Positions 25,196-34,854 are shown, numbered from the stretch's first letter. The stretch is 37,643 nucleotides of DNA from an uncultured Brachyspira sp. (GCF_944393015.1 NZ_CALXYQ010000029.1:1-37643), one strand, 5' to 3'. The notes: a model not told the origin generated them from the sequence alone. Made by a program: numbers and translations.

Positions 25196-26800
25196 ATGGG
25201 CTTACTTAATAGAGAAGATATTGAAACATTACAATCATTTAATACAGACGGCGGCGGATATTTCTATAAAATGCTGAATTATTTGGAAGAGTTTATTGAA
25301 AATGGTATAAAAGAAAATAAGTTCACATTGGAAGAGGCTAGGGAAGATTTAGATATTGCTTTATGGTATTCTTATGCCTGTAATAATATAGGTGATTATG
25401 AGCATTATTATATGTCTAAAGAGTTTATGAAATACTCTGAGAAAAATGCTAAAGGATGCGGAACTTGGTATTATAGGCATGCTGTGGCATTAATTTACTG
25501 CGGAAAATTGGAAGAAGCATTAAAATATTCTGAACAAGGTGTTATTGAAGAGCCTGATTATCCTTGGGGATGGCTTGAGCTTGCTAAATTAAGACTTCAT
25601 TTCGGAAATAAAGAAGGAGCTGTCGAAGCTAATAATAAGGGATTGGAGCTTGTACCGGGTGATTATGAGTTTTTAAGACAGGCTGAAGAAATAGAAAATT
25701 ATTATTCTATAGAGGCGTTAGAATATCATTACATTAATGAAGAGAGCGATAAAAATTTACTCAAAGGGCTTGATTACGGAGAAGATAAATTAAATGCTAT
25801 AGCTTATATATTATGCGATGAAGAAAAATTGCTGGCTATTAAAGATATTATTAATCCTATAGATTGGGAAGCTGATCATCCTTATTGTACTTTTAAATTT
25901 TATGTTGCTGATGATTTGGTGGATGGTGTATTTTTAATGAATGAAGCTGCTATATCAAAATTGAATAAAAAATTGATAAAAGAATCCATAGAAGAATTAA
26001 AAGATGTAAAAGAAAAAATAAAAAATGAAGAAAATTCTAAATTAACATTTGTAAAATTTAATATTGATTATACTATTGAGGCAGGATTTAAAAACGAAGA
26101 AACAGATAAAACTTTTTCAATTAGGAAAATGTTTAATAAAGATTCAGAATATAAAAAAGTTGCTGATGAAATTTTTGATTCTTATGGTATGCCTTTAGAG
26201 CCTTATTTAGAGGAGCTTCCTAATATTGTTACTTTGTATAAAAAAGAATATGGTTTTTTATATTATGCTGAATGCTGGATAAATGAAGATAATATAGTAA
26301 AGCATACTGGAATAGTTGGAAGCAGCGGAGATATTAAAGAATATGAATGCAGTAATCCAAGAGAATATAAAAATTTTTTAGATGATTTTTATAAAGAGTA
26401 TAGTGATTATAAAGTAATTGATAATGAAGATTTATCTTATTTGATTTTGCAATTTGAAATAGAACCTTTTGAAAATGAATTACCTGAAAAATATGCTGAT
26501 GTTTTAAATAAAATAGGTAATGTTTTAAATTCAGTTTTGAGCTGGAATGGTCTTGGTTCTTTAGATTCTTGGAATGCCGGCGAAACTGAAAATATAAAAG
26601 GAAAATATGTTATTAATTTCTTTTCTGTAGTTGTAGATGTTGATATTGCATTCAGACTCATATTAAATGAAGTTATAGAAGAAATTAAAGATGATGTAAA
26701 TTTCGATCATATAAAAATGGCTTATGTTCCATATATAGATAATGGAGAAGACTTTACTTTAATATATTCATCAGATGACAGCACAGATTTTTCTATTTGA
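25196..26800 (+). CDS. TPR-containing cytoplasmic protein, unknown function
   Basis: The 534-residue protein has no signal peptide or membrane segment. Its N-terminal third is helical, with TPR-like units around residues 95-165 (YYRHAVALIYCGKLEEALKY, then PWGWLELAKLRLHFGNKEGA). The rest is acidic and not recognised; it includes repeated alpha/beta-looking stretches such as KFYVADDLVDGVFLMNEAA. TPR proteins of this kind are common in Brachyspira, but I cannot assign a role. CGGAG precedes the ATG, and it has its own promoter and terminator. Confidence 0.75.
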   Translation: MGLLNREDIETLQSFNTDGGGYFYKMLNYLEEFIENGIKENKFTLEEAREDLDIALWYSYACNNIGDYEHYYMSKEFMKYSEKNAKGCGTWYYRHAVALIYCGKLEEALKYSEQGVIEEPDYPWGWLELAKLRLHFGNKEGAVEANNKGLELVPGDYEFLRQAEEIENYYSIEALEYHYINEESDKNLLKGLDYGEDKLNAIAYILCDEEKLLAIKDIINPIDWEADHPYCTFKFYVADDLVDGVFLMNEAAISKLNKKLIKESIEELKDVKEKIKNEENSKLTFVKFNIDYTIEAGFKNEETDKTFSIRKMFNKDSEYKKVADEIFDSYGMPLEPYLEELPNIVTLYKKEYGFLYYAECWINEDNIVKHTGIVGSSGDIKEYECSNPREYKNFLDDFYKEYSDYKVIDNEDLSYLILQFEIEPFENELPEKYADVLNKIGNVLNSVLSWNGLGSLDSWNAGETENIKGKYVINFFSVVVDVDIAFRLILNEVIEEIKDDVNFDHIKMAYVPYIDNGEDFTLIYSSDDSTDFSI

Positions 26801-26820
26801 TTTGAATTTTTAATAAAATT

Positions 26821-26863
26821 AAGTATAAAATTTTTTACTATTATGATGAAAAATTTTATACTT
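26821..26863. terminator. Bidirectional terminator between TPR gene and uvrB
   Basis: A perfect 15-bp stem, AAGTATAAAATTTTT/AAAAATTTTATACTT, with a 13-base loop lies in the 154-base gap between two convergent genes, 20 bases after the TPR gene stop. It can serve both strands. Confidence 0.8.
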
Positions 26864-26954
26864 TATTATTTATAAAAATAAAAAATTAATCCTAAATTAT
26901 ACTAATTATATTTTGGAATAAGTAAGTTTACTGATATTTGACTGCATATTAAAA

Positions 26955-29003
26955 TTATTTTTTAGATTTTCCATTAGGATTTTTGGAAGTTACATTTTTA
27001 TGTACTGATTTTTTAGCAGGCTTTAATTGTTTAAGCTGATTTATTTTTTCTCTTATTTCAATAGCCTTTTCAAATTCTAAGCTATCTGATGCTTTTTTCA
27101 TCTCTTTTTCAAGCTCTTTTATATAATCATCGCTTTTCTGTTCTGGGTCAATTTTTACTCTTTCATTAAATCTTCTAAAGTCGAAATGAAGCTCATAAGA
27201 TGTTTCAACTTTCTCCTCACGTTCAATGATATCCTGTATTTTTTTGATTATTGTTTTAGGAGTGATATCATGCTCTTTGTTGTACTCCATCTGTATTGTT
27301 CTTCTTCTTTCAGTTTCTTCAATGGCTACTTTCATAGCATCGCTTATAGAGTCTGCAAACATTATAACTCTGCCGTTTGCATTTCTTGCTGCACGTCCTA
27401 TAGTCTGTATTAGGGTAGTGGTATTTCTTAAAAAACCTGTTTTATCAGCATCAAGTATTAATATGAGTGATACTTCAGGTACATCAAGCCCCTCTCTTAA
27501 AAGGTTAATTCCCACAAGTACATCAAAAGCACCTAGCCTTAAATCTCTTATTATTTCAACACGTTCTACGGTTTGAATGTCTGAATGAAGATAACGAGTT
27601 CTTACTCCATTTTCATTTAAATATTTTGTAAGGTCTTCAGCCATTTTTTTTGTAAGTGTTGTTATGAATATTCTTTCATTGTTTGATACAGTCTTTTTTA
27701 TTTCTTCAAGTATTCTGTCTATTTGTCCATCAATAGGATATACTTCTATTATAGGGTCAAGCAAGCCTGTAGGACGAATTATCTGCTCTACAACCTGAGA
27801 ACTTTTCTTTAATTCATATTCAGCAGGTGTGGCACTAATATATATTGTATCATGAGTGAGTTTTTCAAATTCTTCAAAGTATAAAGGTCTATTATCAAGA
27901 GCTGAAGGAAGTCTGAACCCGTACTTTACTAAAGTCTCTTTTCTGCTTCTGTCTCCAAAAAACATTCCTCTAATTTGAGGCACACTCACATGCGATTCAT
28001 CTATTATAGTAAGAAAATCATCCGGAAAATAGTCTATTAAACAAGCAGGTCTGTCTCCTTCTTTTCTTCCTGATAATGGACGAGAATAATTTTCTATTCC
28101 TGCACAGTATCCAACCTCTCTAAGCATTTCTAAATCATATTTTGTTCTTCCGTATATTCTTTCTGCTTCTACTAATTTTCCTTCAGATTTGAATTTATTG
28201 TATTGCTCTTCAAGTTCTTCTTCTATTAGTTTTATACCCGCAGCCAATTTATTTCCTCCTGTAACGAAGTGCTTTGCCGGATATATTACAACTCTGTCTT
28301 GTTCTGCTAATTTTTGTCTTGTTATAGGATTGATTTTTATTATACGCTCAACAGTATCACCAAAAAATTCTACTCTGATAACCTCATCAGAATAGGCACT
28401 CATTATTTCTATAGTATCGCCTATAACTTTGAATCTTGCTCTTTCAAGTACATCTTTAACACGCTCATATTGTATAGACACTAATTTTTCAATTATTTCA
28501 TCTCTGTCATATTCTCCGTCTTTTTCTATAGCAATATATAATTTTCTATAATCTTCAGGAGAACCTAAACCGTATATACAAGAAACAGAAGCCACTATTA
28601 TAACATCTCTCCTTTCAAGAAGCGATGTAGTTGCTTTAAGTCTTAATCTGTCAATTTCATCATTAACAGAAGCATCTTTGTCTATATATAAATCTTTTGC
28701 TGGAACATAGGCTTCAGGCTGATAATAATCGTAATATGAAACAAAGTATTCAACAGCATTATTCGGAAAGAAGTCTTTTAATTCTCTGTAAAGCTGTGCC
28801 GCTAAAGTTTTGTTATGCGACATTACTAGAGTAGGACGATTAGCTTTTTCTATAACATTTGCTATAGTAAAAGTTTTTCCGCTTGCTGTAACTCCAAGAA
28901 GAGTTTGATATTTATTTTTATTTTCAAGTCCTTTTACCAAAGAGTCTATTGCGGTTACTTGATCTCCTGAAGGCTTGAAATTTGATTCTAATTTAAAATC
29001 CAT
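26955..29003 (-). CDS. uvrB: Excinuclease ABC subunit B
   Basis: UvrB is the damage-verifying helicase-like subunit of nucleotide excision repair. The 682-residue protein has Walker A GVTASGKT (37-44), the beta-hairpin YYDYYQPEAYVP, the DESH box in TIIDESHVSVPQIRGM, helicase motifs V/VI in LVGINLLREGLDVPEV and TIGRAARN, and a C-terminal UVR domain (EFEKAIEIREKINQLKQL) that binds UvrC. Length is normal. No ribosome site is visible before its ATG, which lies only 7 bases after the stop of the upstream M23 gene, so translation may depend on coupling. It is the last gene of the minus-strand unit. Confidence 0.97.
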   Translation of the reverse strand: MDFKLESNFKPSGDQVTAIDSLVKGLENKNKYQTLLGVTASGKTFTIANVIEKANRPTLVMSHNKTLAAQLYRELKDFFPNNAVEYFVSYYDYYQPEAYVPAKDLYIDKDASVNDEIDRLRLKATTSLLERRDVIIVASVSCIYGLGSPEDYRKLYIAIEKDGEYDRDEIIEKLVSIQYERVKDVLERARFKVIGDTIEIMSAYSDEVIRVEFFGDTVERIIKINPITRQKLAEQDRVVIYPAKHFVTGGNKLAAGIKLIEEELEEQYNKFKSEGKLVEAERIYGRTKYDLEMLREVGYCAGIENYSRPLSGRKEGDRPACLIDYFPDDFLTIIDESHVSVPQIRGMFFGDRSRKETLVKYGFRLPSALDNRPLYFEEFEKLTHDTIYISATPAEYELKKSSQVVEQIIRPTGLLDPIIEVYPIDGQIDRILEEIKKTVSNNERIFITTLTKKMAEDLTKYLNENGVRTRYLHSDIQTVERVEIIRDLRLGAFDVLVGINLLREGLDVPEVSLILILDADKTGFLRNTTTLIQTIGRAARNANGRVIMFADSISDAMKVAIEETERRRTIQMEYNKEHDITPKTIIKKIQDIIEREEKVETSYELHFDFRRFNERVKIDPEQKSDDYIKELEKEMKKASDSLEFEKAIEIREKINQLKQLKPAKKSVHKNVTSKNPNGKSKK

Positions 29004-29010
29004 ATTTTAA

Positions 29011-29865
29011 TTAATAAAAATTAACAGTTCTTGTTAACACTACGCTTTTATTGTCAAAATCTGTAACTTCTGCCTTAAATGTGTATTTTCCTCTTTTAGG
29101 AACAAATACTCCGCCTCTGTAGAAATGCGAATCTACTCCGTACACTTCTTCAAAAGTATAATTTGGAGATATATAATATACATTATCTCTTTTTATGAAG
29201 TATGTGAAATCATAATCTCTTACTAAATCATCATTCATAAATATTTTTACTCTTTTAAGCCCCATAGGTATACCGCCTAATAAGTCATAAGCTTTAACGA
29301 ATAATTTTATTTCTCCATTATAACTCATAGGCATTTTATCTTTTATTTGTATGAGTCTGTTTTCTGTTCTTAAATATATACCATGAATCAATGGTGCTTG
29401 AGTCGAACCTTTATCTATATTTAAATATTCTAATGGGTCTACAACTAATCCCTCTTTCATATTTTCTATAGTTAAATGTAAATGTGCTCCTCCGGATCTT
29501 CCGCTGTTTCCTGTAAGAGCTACCACATCTTTTTCTGTAACTTTAGCATAAGATTTTTCTATAGTGCCCGGTTCTATATGATAATAATAACTTCTTAAAT
29601 TATCAGGGTGTTCTATCATAAGTACATTTCCTACACCATAAAGAGGTCTGGTAGGGTCTTCATCTTCATCAACATAATAAACTATTTCACCGTCTTTTAC
29701 AGGATATATTTCCATTTTATGTCCGCCGAAATCAACTCCGTTATGAAAATGGTCTGTTCTAAACTCTCCGAATGTGCTTGTTACTCTTATTCTGTTTGGA
29801 TCAATAGGAACCCTTGCAAATAAGAACGAAGATATTACAAATAATAATAATATATATTTTTTCAT
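29011..29865 (-). CDS. Secreted M23 (LytM-type) peptidase
   Basis: The 284-residue protein has a signal peptide (cut probably near LFA) and an N-terminal M23 domain with the zinc-ligand motifs HNGVDFGG and HLHLTIEN and the intervening YYYHIEPG. The second half (about 165-284) is a beta-rich domain of unknown type (HGIYLRTENRLIQIKD onward). All zinc ligands appear present, so it may be an active cell-wall endopeptidase. GAGGG precedes the ATG, which overlaps by 4 bases the stop of the membrane propeller-like gene upstream, indicating coupling. Confidence 0.88.
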   Translation of the reverse strand: MKKYILLLFVISSFLFARVPIDPNRIRVTSTFGEFRTDHFHNGVDFGGHKMEIYPVKDGEIVYYVDEDEDPTRPLYGVGNVLMIEHPDNLRSYYYHIEPGTIEKSYAKVTEKDVVALTGNSGRSGGAHLHLTIENMKEGLVVDPLEYLNIDKGSTQAPLIHGIYLRTENRLIQIKDKMPMSYNGEIKLFVKAYDLLGGIPMGLKRVKIFMNDDLVRDYDFTYFIKRDNVYYISPNYTFEEVYGVDSHFYRGGVFVPKRGKYTFKAEVTDFDNKSVVLTRTVNFY

Positions 29866-31037
29866 AGTTTAACCCTCTTATACGTATAAATCATCTTGTC
29901 TGTTACAATCATATATTCATTTTCTAAATTTGATATATCAAGATTGTATACCCAACCATCTAAATATTTTTCAAATACAATTTCTTTTGTATGATTATCA
30001 TATATTAAAACTACACTTCTAGCATCTTTTGAAACGCTCATAATTGTAGTATTAGTTTCGCCATTTAATTTCATGTTGATAGCATTTTGCATATCATATT
30101 TTTCTAAATTGATTCTTTTTATTTCATTACCTTTATTTAATGAGTATAATATAATATCTCTGTCAGCTAGCATAAATGCTGTCATTGATTTTTCACTTAT
30201 ATAACTAGATACATGCCTTCTTCTATTAAGTCCTGTATCTGAATACCACATAGTATTTCCATTAGCATCATAAAGAGTAATATATTCAGGTCTTATTCCG
30301 CTAACAGCCAATGCAAAACTTCCGTATTCGCTTATTGCTACAGATTTTACTATATTTATTTCGCTTAGAATAGTTGATATTGCAAAAGATAATTCACCGT
30401 TTCTATTTACATATGCTATATCTCCGCTTGAAAAACCTGCAATATAATCACCTGTATACAAAGCAAAGGCTCCGTCAGTTATTATTTCACCATATTGTAT
30501 ATGTTTGCTTAAAGGGTTATTATTAAAGTCAAACATTTGTATTTTTGAGTTGTCGCTTGAATGGTATACTATTCTTTCTGCATAAGGAGCTATTTCCGGA
30601 TAAATAGATGTATTAGTACGCCATATAATTCCGCCCATATTATTATATGCATCTATATAATTTCCATATCTTTTATATATAATAAAATTCTGATTGTTTA
30701 AAGTTGCTAATTCTCCTCTTGATAGATTTGTGCTGTATATTGTATCTCCATTAAAATCAAAATAATGAATTATACCTTCAGGCTTTGTAAAAAAGTTATG
30801 TTTGAATATACCATTTATATAAAAATTTTCATCATGAGATGGGGGATCTAATGAATCTGTTTTTTTACTCCAAACATTTACAGTATTATATTCTTCATTA
30901 AGCCTATTAGTACCGAAGAAAAATATAAACAAAACTATCAAAACTAAAGCAGTTATTATAGTTAAATACCTAATGAGTAAAGGTTCTATTTTATGTATAT
31001 TTTCTGATTCTATTATGGATTTCTCTTTTATTTTCAT
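29862..31037 (-). CDS. Single-pass membrane protein with propeller-like exterior
   Basis: The 391-residue protein has a short basic N-terminus, one membrane helix (about residues 25-44, ALVLIVLFIFFFG) and then a repeating beta-strand pattern with phrases like IHYFDFNGDTIYSTNLSRGE, NNMGGIIWRTNT, NRNGELSFAIST and DANGNTMWYSDTG. This is what PQQ/WD-like beta-propellers look like, anchored to the inner membrane with the propeller in the periplasm. It lies between two M23 peptidase genes, 36 bases after the first and overlapping the second, so it may work with them at the cell wall; that is inference. The ribosome site (GAGAG) is rather far from the ATG. Confidence 0.75.
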   Translation of the reverse strand: MKIKEKSIIESENIHKIEPLLIRYLTIITALVLIVLFIFFFGTNRLNEEYNTVNVWSKKTDSLDPPSHDENFYINGIFKHNFFTKPEGIIHYFDFNGDTIYSTNLSRGELATLNNQNFIIYKRYGNYIDAYNNMGGIIWRTNTSIYPEIAPYAERIVYHSSDNSKIQMFDFNNNPLSKHIQYGEIITDGAFALYTGDYIAGFSSGDIAYVNRNGELSFAISTILSEINIVKSVAISEYGSFALAVSGIRPEYITLYDANGNTMWYSDTGLNRRRHVSSYISEKSMTAFMLADRDIILYSLNKGNEIKRINLEKYDMQNAINMKLNGETNTTIMSVSKDARSVVLIYDNHTKEIVFEKYLDGWVYNLDISNLENEYMIVTDKMIYTYKRVKL

Positions 31038-31073
31038 TTACTGCATCAGCTCTCTAATTATAAATTACAATTT

Positions 31074-32255
31074 TTATTTTATTTGAGTAAGCATTTTAGT
31101 ATTAAATGAAACAGGCTTTTCTAAAATACTTAAAGGATCAAATGTCATATTTCCTGCTCTCATTTCCCAATGACAATGAGGACCTGTAGACATTCCTGTA
31201 GAACCTATTAATCCTATTACTTCGCCTTTTTTAACATACTGTCCTTCTTTTGCTATTAATTTGGACATATGGAAATATGAGCTGTATACTCCTTCGCCAT
31301 GATCTATAACTACGCAGTTTCCTCTAACAAATAATTCTCTTGATACTCTTACAACTCCATTATTTGCTGCTATTATAGGAGTGCCATTTGTGTTGGCTAT
31401 ATCGAATCCCTGATGATATCTTGCATAGTCTTTAGTGTATCCTCTGAAAGCACCGAATCCTGATGAGTATCTTCCTTGAGAAGGCATTATATAAACTTTA
31501 TCTGCATAATTAGTAGGTGTATAAGTTATATAAACTTTTCCATTTAATAATTCTTTTTCTTCCTTAGATTTTTGAGGATTACTTATAATATTTTTCATAG
31601 TAGAAGTAACACCTGGTATTTGTTTTGGTTTTGGTGGTGGAGGAGTGAAGTCTAATTTTATATCTATTGCCACATTTAATACTGTATTATCTTTTAATTT
31701 GATATCAGATATAAATTGATATTTTTTATCCTGAGCACCTACATATATACCGAATACGCTTTTATAAACTTTCATGTTTCTGTCAGCATTTTTTACTTCA
31801 AAAAATTTTACTATAGGTCTTGCACTTCCCATGAGTTTTGAGTTTTCTATTTTTACTTCATCTTTGGAAGCTATGAATATAGTTGATACTTTACCAGCAT
31901 AAAATGGGAAAGGATCTGCATATATTTTTATATCATTATCATATTTTTTGAAATCTTCTAAAGAATTAAAGGCTTTATTTCTAGTATACATAGCTCCAGT
32001 TATTAAAACAGCATTATTATTGCTTACTTTTATTTTTGTATTTGGAGCAAGATAATAATATTTATTTCCTATTTTTATTTCAGCAAAAGCATTTTTTTCA
32101 GTTTCTATAATATCATTTGCCAATATTTCATTAGAAGTTTTTATATCAATATTTTTTCCGCCTCTGCTTAGAGAAGTATTACCTAAATATTGAATATTAT
32201 TTTGAGAGTACAAAGATAATGAAATTAAAAATATAATGCTGATAATATATTTCAT
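31074..32255 (-). CDS. Secreted M23 (LytM-type) endopeptidase with FecR-like front domain
   Basis: The 393-residue protein has a signal peptide (SLYSQ), an N-terminal beta-rich part that looks FecR-like (NEILANDIIETEKNAFAEIK then NKYYYLAPNTKIKV), a Pro-rich hinge (PPPPKPKQIPG near 200) and a C-terminal M23 domain. Zinc motifs are HQGFDIAN and GPHCHWEM, with the SSYFHMSKLI histidine between, so all catalytic ligands are present. It should cut peptidoglycan cross-links in the periplasm. A strong GGAGGT site precedes the ATG. It is the second gene of the minus-strand unit, 48 bases after the TPR gene. Confidence 0.9.
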   Translation of the reverse strand: MKYIISIIFLISLSLYSQNNIQYLGNTSLSRGGKNIDIKTSNEILANDIIETEKNAFAEIKIGNKYYYLAPNTKIKVSNNNAVLITGAMYTRNKAFNSLEDFKKYDNDIKIYADPFPFYAGKVSTIFIASKDEVKIENSKLMGSARPIVKFFEVKNADRNMKVYKSVFGIYVGAQDKKYQFISDIKLKDNTVLNVAIDIKLDFTPPPPKPKQIPGVTSTMKNIISNPQKSKEEKELLNGKVYITYTPTNYADKVYIMPSQGRYSSGFGAFRGYTKDYARYHQGFDIANTNGTPIIAANNGVVRVSRELFVRGNCVVIDHGEGVYSSYFHMSKLIAKEGQYVKKGEVIGLIGSTGMSTGPHCHWEMRAGNMTFDPLSILEKPVSFNTKMLTQIK

Positions 32256-32303
32256 AAAACCTCCGAAATTATTATTTTATATTAAATTATTTATTTTATA
32301 CAA

Positions 32304-32993
32304 TTATTTTTTATATGAAGACTTATCTAATTTTAATAAATGTTCTTTTATATCTCTGTTTGTAGGAGCAAGCTCAAAAGCTTTTGTCAAAAATTCTTTA
32401 GCTCTTTCAAAATCATTTTTCTTAAGGAAAGCCCAGCCTAATGAATCTAAATAAGCCGGATTATTAGGATCTATTGATAATGCTTTTCTAATTTCTTCTA
32501 TTCCTTCTTCTATATTAGTTTCTGTATCTGCCAAAATAAATCCTAAAGAATTTCTAGCATTTGCACTTTTTGGATCAAGATTAACAGCTTTTCTCAAATG
32601 CTCTATAGCTTTTCTTATATTTCCTTTCTTATAATAAACATAGCCTAAAGCGGCATGTATTTGAGTATTTTCAACTCCAGAGGATAAAGCATCTAGAAGT
32701 TCAAATTCAGCTAGATCATACATTTCTTTAACGGCATATATGTATCCTACTATTATATGAGCCTGCATAAGTCTAAGAGGATTATCAAGTCTTCTCATGA
32801 TTTTATCAAATACCTGAAGAGTATTATCATAATCTTGAATTTGTGCATAGGCTAATGCTAGATGGTATCCGGATTCAACATCATTTTTTTCTGAGAATAT
32901 TTTTTCCAAAGAGTCTATTGCTTCTTTATAGTTTTCATTTCTAAAAAATTTTATTCCGTCTTCTAATTTACTTCTGCTAGAGCCTATACTCAT
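32304..32993 (-). CDS. TPR protein
   Basis: The 229-residue protein is made of about six tetratricopeptide repeats, clearest in IHAALGYVYYKKGNIRKAIE, HLRKAVNLDPKSANARNSLG and NPAYLDSLGWAFLKKNDFER. No signal peptide or membrane helix is visible, so it is probably a cytoplasmic adaptor. GGGA lies before the ATG. It is first in a unit with two M23 peptidases, the propeller-like protein and uvrB, and has a promoter of its own. Confidence 0.88.
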   Translation of the reverse strand: MSIGSSRSKLEDGIKFFRNENYKEAIDSLEKIFSEKNDVESGYHLALAYAQIQDYDNTLQVFDKIMRRLDNPLRLMQAHIIVGYIYAVKEMYDLAEFELLDALSSGVENTQIHAALGYVYYKKGNIRKAIEHLRKAVNLDPKSANARNSLGFILADTETNIEEGIEEIRKALSIDPNNPAYLDSLGWAFLKKNDFERAKEFLTKAFELAPTNRDIKEHLLKLDKSSYKK

Positions 32994-33025
32994 ATATAAT
33001 CCCTCATATATTTGATTGTTGCTAT

Positions 33026-33054
33026 ATTGTATATTTATAATGTAAAAATCTCAA
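33026..33054 (-). promoter_or_regulatory. Promoter of the TPR-M23-uvrB unit
   Basis: On the minus strand TTGAGA (33054-33049) and TACAAT (33031-33026) are 17 bases apart, about 32 bases before the ATG of the TPR gene. Confidence 0.65.
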
Positions 33055-33116
33055 TATATTTTAACTAAAACTTTAATAAAAAAATTATGTAAAGTTATTA
33101 ATATTTTTTTTATTTA

Positions 33117-33617
33117 TTAATATATAAATTTTGACATTTCATTTGCTATATATTTTGTCTTTTCAGCAATATTATTAATAGTTTCATCATCACACATATC
33201 GGCTAAATCATACTTAGAACCATTAACAGAAAAGTCATTTAATATATTTATAAATAATTCTATATCTTCCTTATCAGCATTTATTGATATATATTTATCT
33301 TTTTCAGAATTATTATATAAATCTTTTAAATATATTTTTTTGTTATGAAGACATTCTAAAATTAATACTGATAAATCTAATATTAAATCTATTACTATAT
33401 CTATATTATGTTCAATACCATTACAAATATATTTTATATCTTTACTTTTTCTAAATGAATCAACTTTTATTGTAGAATATTCATTGTATACATTGAAGTC
33501 AGTAAATATTTTTTTAACGCTATATTGAGTATTATCATTCTCATCAAAATACTCTAATAATACTAATGAGTCATCACAATCACCAAAATATTCTCCCCAT
33601 AATTTATCTATATACAT
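33117..33617 (-). CDS. Hypothetical protein, 166 residues
   Basis: Not recognised. The protein is acidic and soluble-looking, starts MYIDKLWGEYFGDCDDSLVL, and has a helical middle (DIVIDLILDLSVLILECL). It carries no signal peptide. A GGAAT site precedes the ATG at 33617 and a consensus promoter lies upstream, so it is likely expressed as a single gene. The compact acidic form is like many small immunity or adaptor proteins, but nothing next to it looks like a toxin, so I assign no function. Confidence 0.7.
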   Translation of the reverse strand: MYIDKLWGEYFGDCDDSLVLLEYFDENDNTQYSVKKIFTDFNVYNEYSTIKVDSFRKSKDIKYICNGIEHNIDIVIDLILDLSVLILECLHNKKIYLKDLYNNSEKDKYISINADKEDIELFINILNDFSVNGSKYDLADMCDDETINNIAEKTKYIANEMSKFIY

Positions 33618-33654
33618 ATTATTCCTTTAATATTAAATTAATTTTATGCGAAGT

Positions 33655-33682
33655 ATTATATTAAAAATATTTTATTTGTAAA
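33655..33682 (-). promoter_or_regulatory. Promoter of the 166-residue hypothetical gene
   Basis: On the minus strand TTTACA (33682-33677) and TATAAT (33660-33655) are 16 bases apart, 38 bases before the ATG. Confidence 0.7.
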
Positions 33683-33936
33683 GTTAAAAAAATCATTACA
33701 TTTGCCCGCCCTTTTACTTTATAGCTTTAATATGAATTTTTATTATTTTATTTTTTAAAGCTTTTAGTAGAATTGTTAATATCCCGCCCTTACTTTTTGT
33801 AGAGTTAGAGCTTAATTAACACGCGGTGAATGGGCATTATTTTTATGGCTATTTTTATAATATGATTCATCTTTGTTTTTAAACTTTACTCTGCGCGTGC
33901 TGAATATGTTTATTTTGAAGTTAAATTTATTTTGTA
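33683..33936. repeat. Spacer with CCCGCCC and ACGCGGTGAA words
   Basis: No gene is seen. CCCGCCC stands at 33705 and 33783, AACACGCGGTGAA at 33818, and GCGCGTGC at 33893, in otherwise AT-only sequence. The order (two CCCGCCC words, then an AACxC.CG..GTGAA word, then a GC-rich GTGC word) repeats that of the 19099-19296 spacer. Confidence 0.5.
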
Positions 33937-34833
33937 TTAGTTATTATCATCTATTTTTAAACTATCTATTGCTTTATTAAGTTTCTTTTTTAATTTTTTT
34001 CTTTCTGCAGCATTATCATTTTCATACATATAAAGCATATTATTATTTTCTAAATTCTCTAATTGTGTTTTACCCATTTTAAATATTTCTTTAAGCATAT
34101 TCTTTGCATCATTATATCCTTCTTTAATACGCATTTTAGCACCTTCAAGTGAAAAGTCCATAGCCCCATTAAAGAAGTTTCCTATATCATTACTTGGTAC
34201 TATTTCATAAACTTTGCAATTATTGAATTTTTCTCTTGTGCTTTCTTTGTATAAATTAATGGCTATTATTTCATCGCATTTTTCTTCATAAAGAGGCTTT
34301 AAAGGCAGATTATTTCCTTTTAATAATTCAACTCCGCCGTCTATATAATCAACCCCTTCTATTGTCTGCCTTCCGAATATTACTGGTATTGCACTTGTTG
34401 CCATCATTATTTCTTTTATCTCTTTTGCTGATTTGTTGTTTAATTTGAAATATTCAGCATCAATGTTTTTTAAATTTACAGCTGTGGCATATATTGGATA
34501 TTCATAATTGATTATAATGTCAATATTTAAATATTTTTCTATTATTTCTATTAATCCTTTTCTGCTGAAAATTCCATTTGAAGATATATAATTATTATTT
34601 TTATCCATTTTCTTTTTTGAGAGTATTTTATCTTCTATTTCATTAGTCCAAATATATTCGGCTATGTCATAATTATTCTGTGCTATCAAACATGCATTAA
34701 GAACGCCTACAGAAGTACCGGATATTGCTTTAATCATTTTATCTACTTCGTATTCTCTTAAAGCCTTCCATACTCCTATTTGATAGCTTCCAAGTCCTCC
34801 GCCTCCGCCTAAAACTAAACCTAATTTTTTCAT
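33937..34833 (-). CDS. Patatin-like phospholipase
   Basis: The 298-residue protein has the patatin Ser-Asp dyad and oxyanion loop: GGGGGLGSYQIGVWKAL near the start, the nucleophile in GTSVG (Ser41) and the DGG motif (Asp165 in YIDGG). It should hydrolyse acyl ester bonds of lipids. No signal peptide is visible, so it is probably cytoplasmic. The C-terminal 60 residues are charged and helical. A GGAG site precedes the ATG. It starts 21 bases after a 497-residue unknown gene, so the two form an operon. Confidence 0.92.
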   Translation of the reverse strand: MKKLGLVLGGGGGLGSYQIGVWKALREYEVDKMIKAISGTSVGVLNACLIAQNNYDIAEYIWTNEIEDKILSKKKMDKNNNYISSNGIFSRKGLIEIIEKYLNIDIIINYEYPIYATAVNLKNIDAEYFKLNNKSAKEIKEIMMATSAIPVIFGRQTIEGVDYIDGGVELLKGNNLPLKPLYEEKCDEIIAINLYKESTREKFNNCKVYEIVPSNDIGNFFNGAMDFSLEGAKMRIKEGYNDAKNMLKEIFKMGKTQLENLENNNMLYMYENDNAAERKKLKKKLNKAIDSLKIDDNN

Positions 34834-34854
34834 ATAATCTCCAAAATATCAAAA

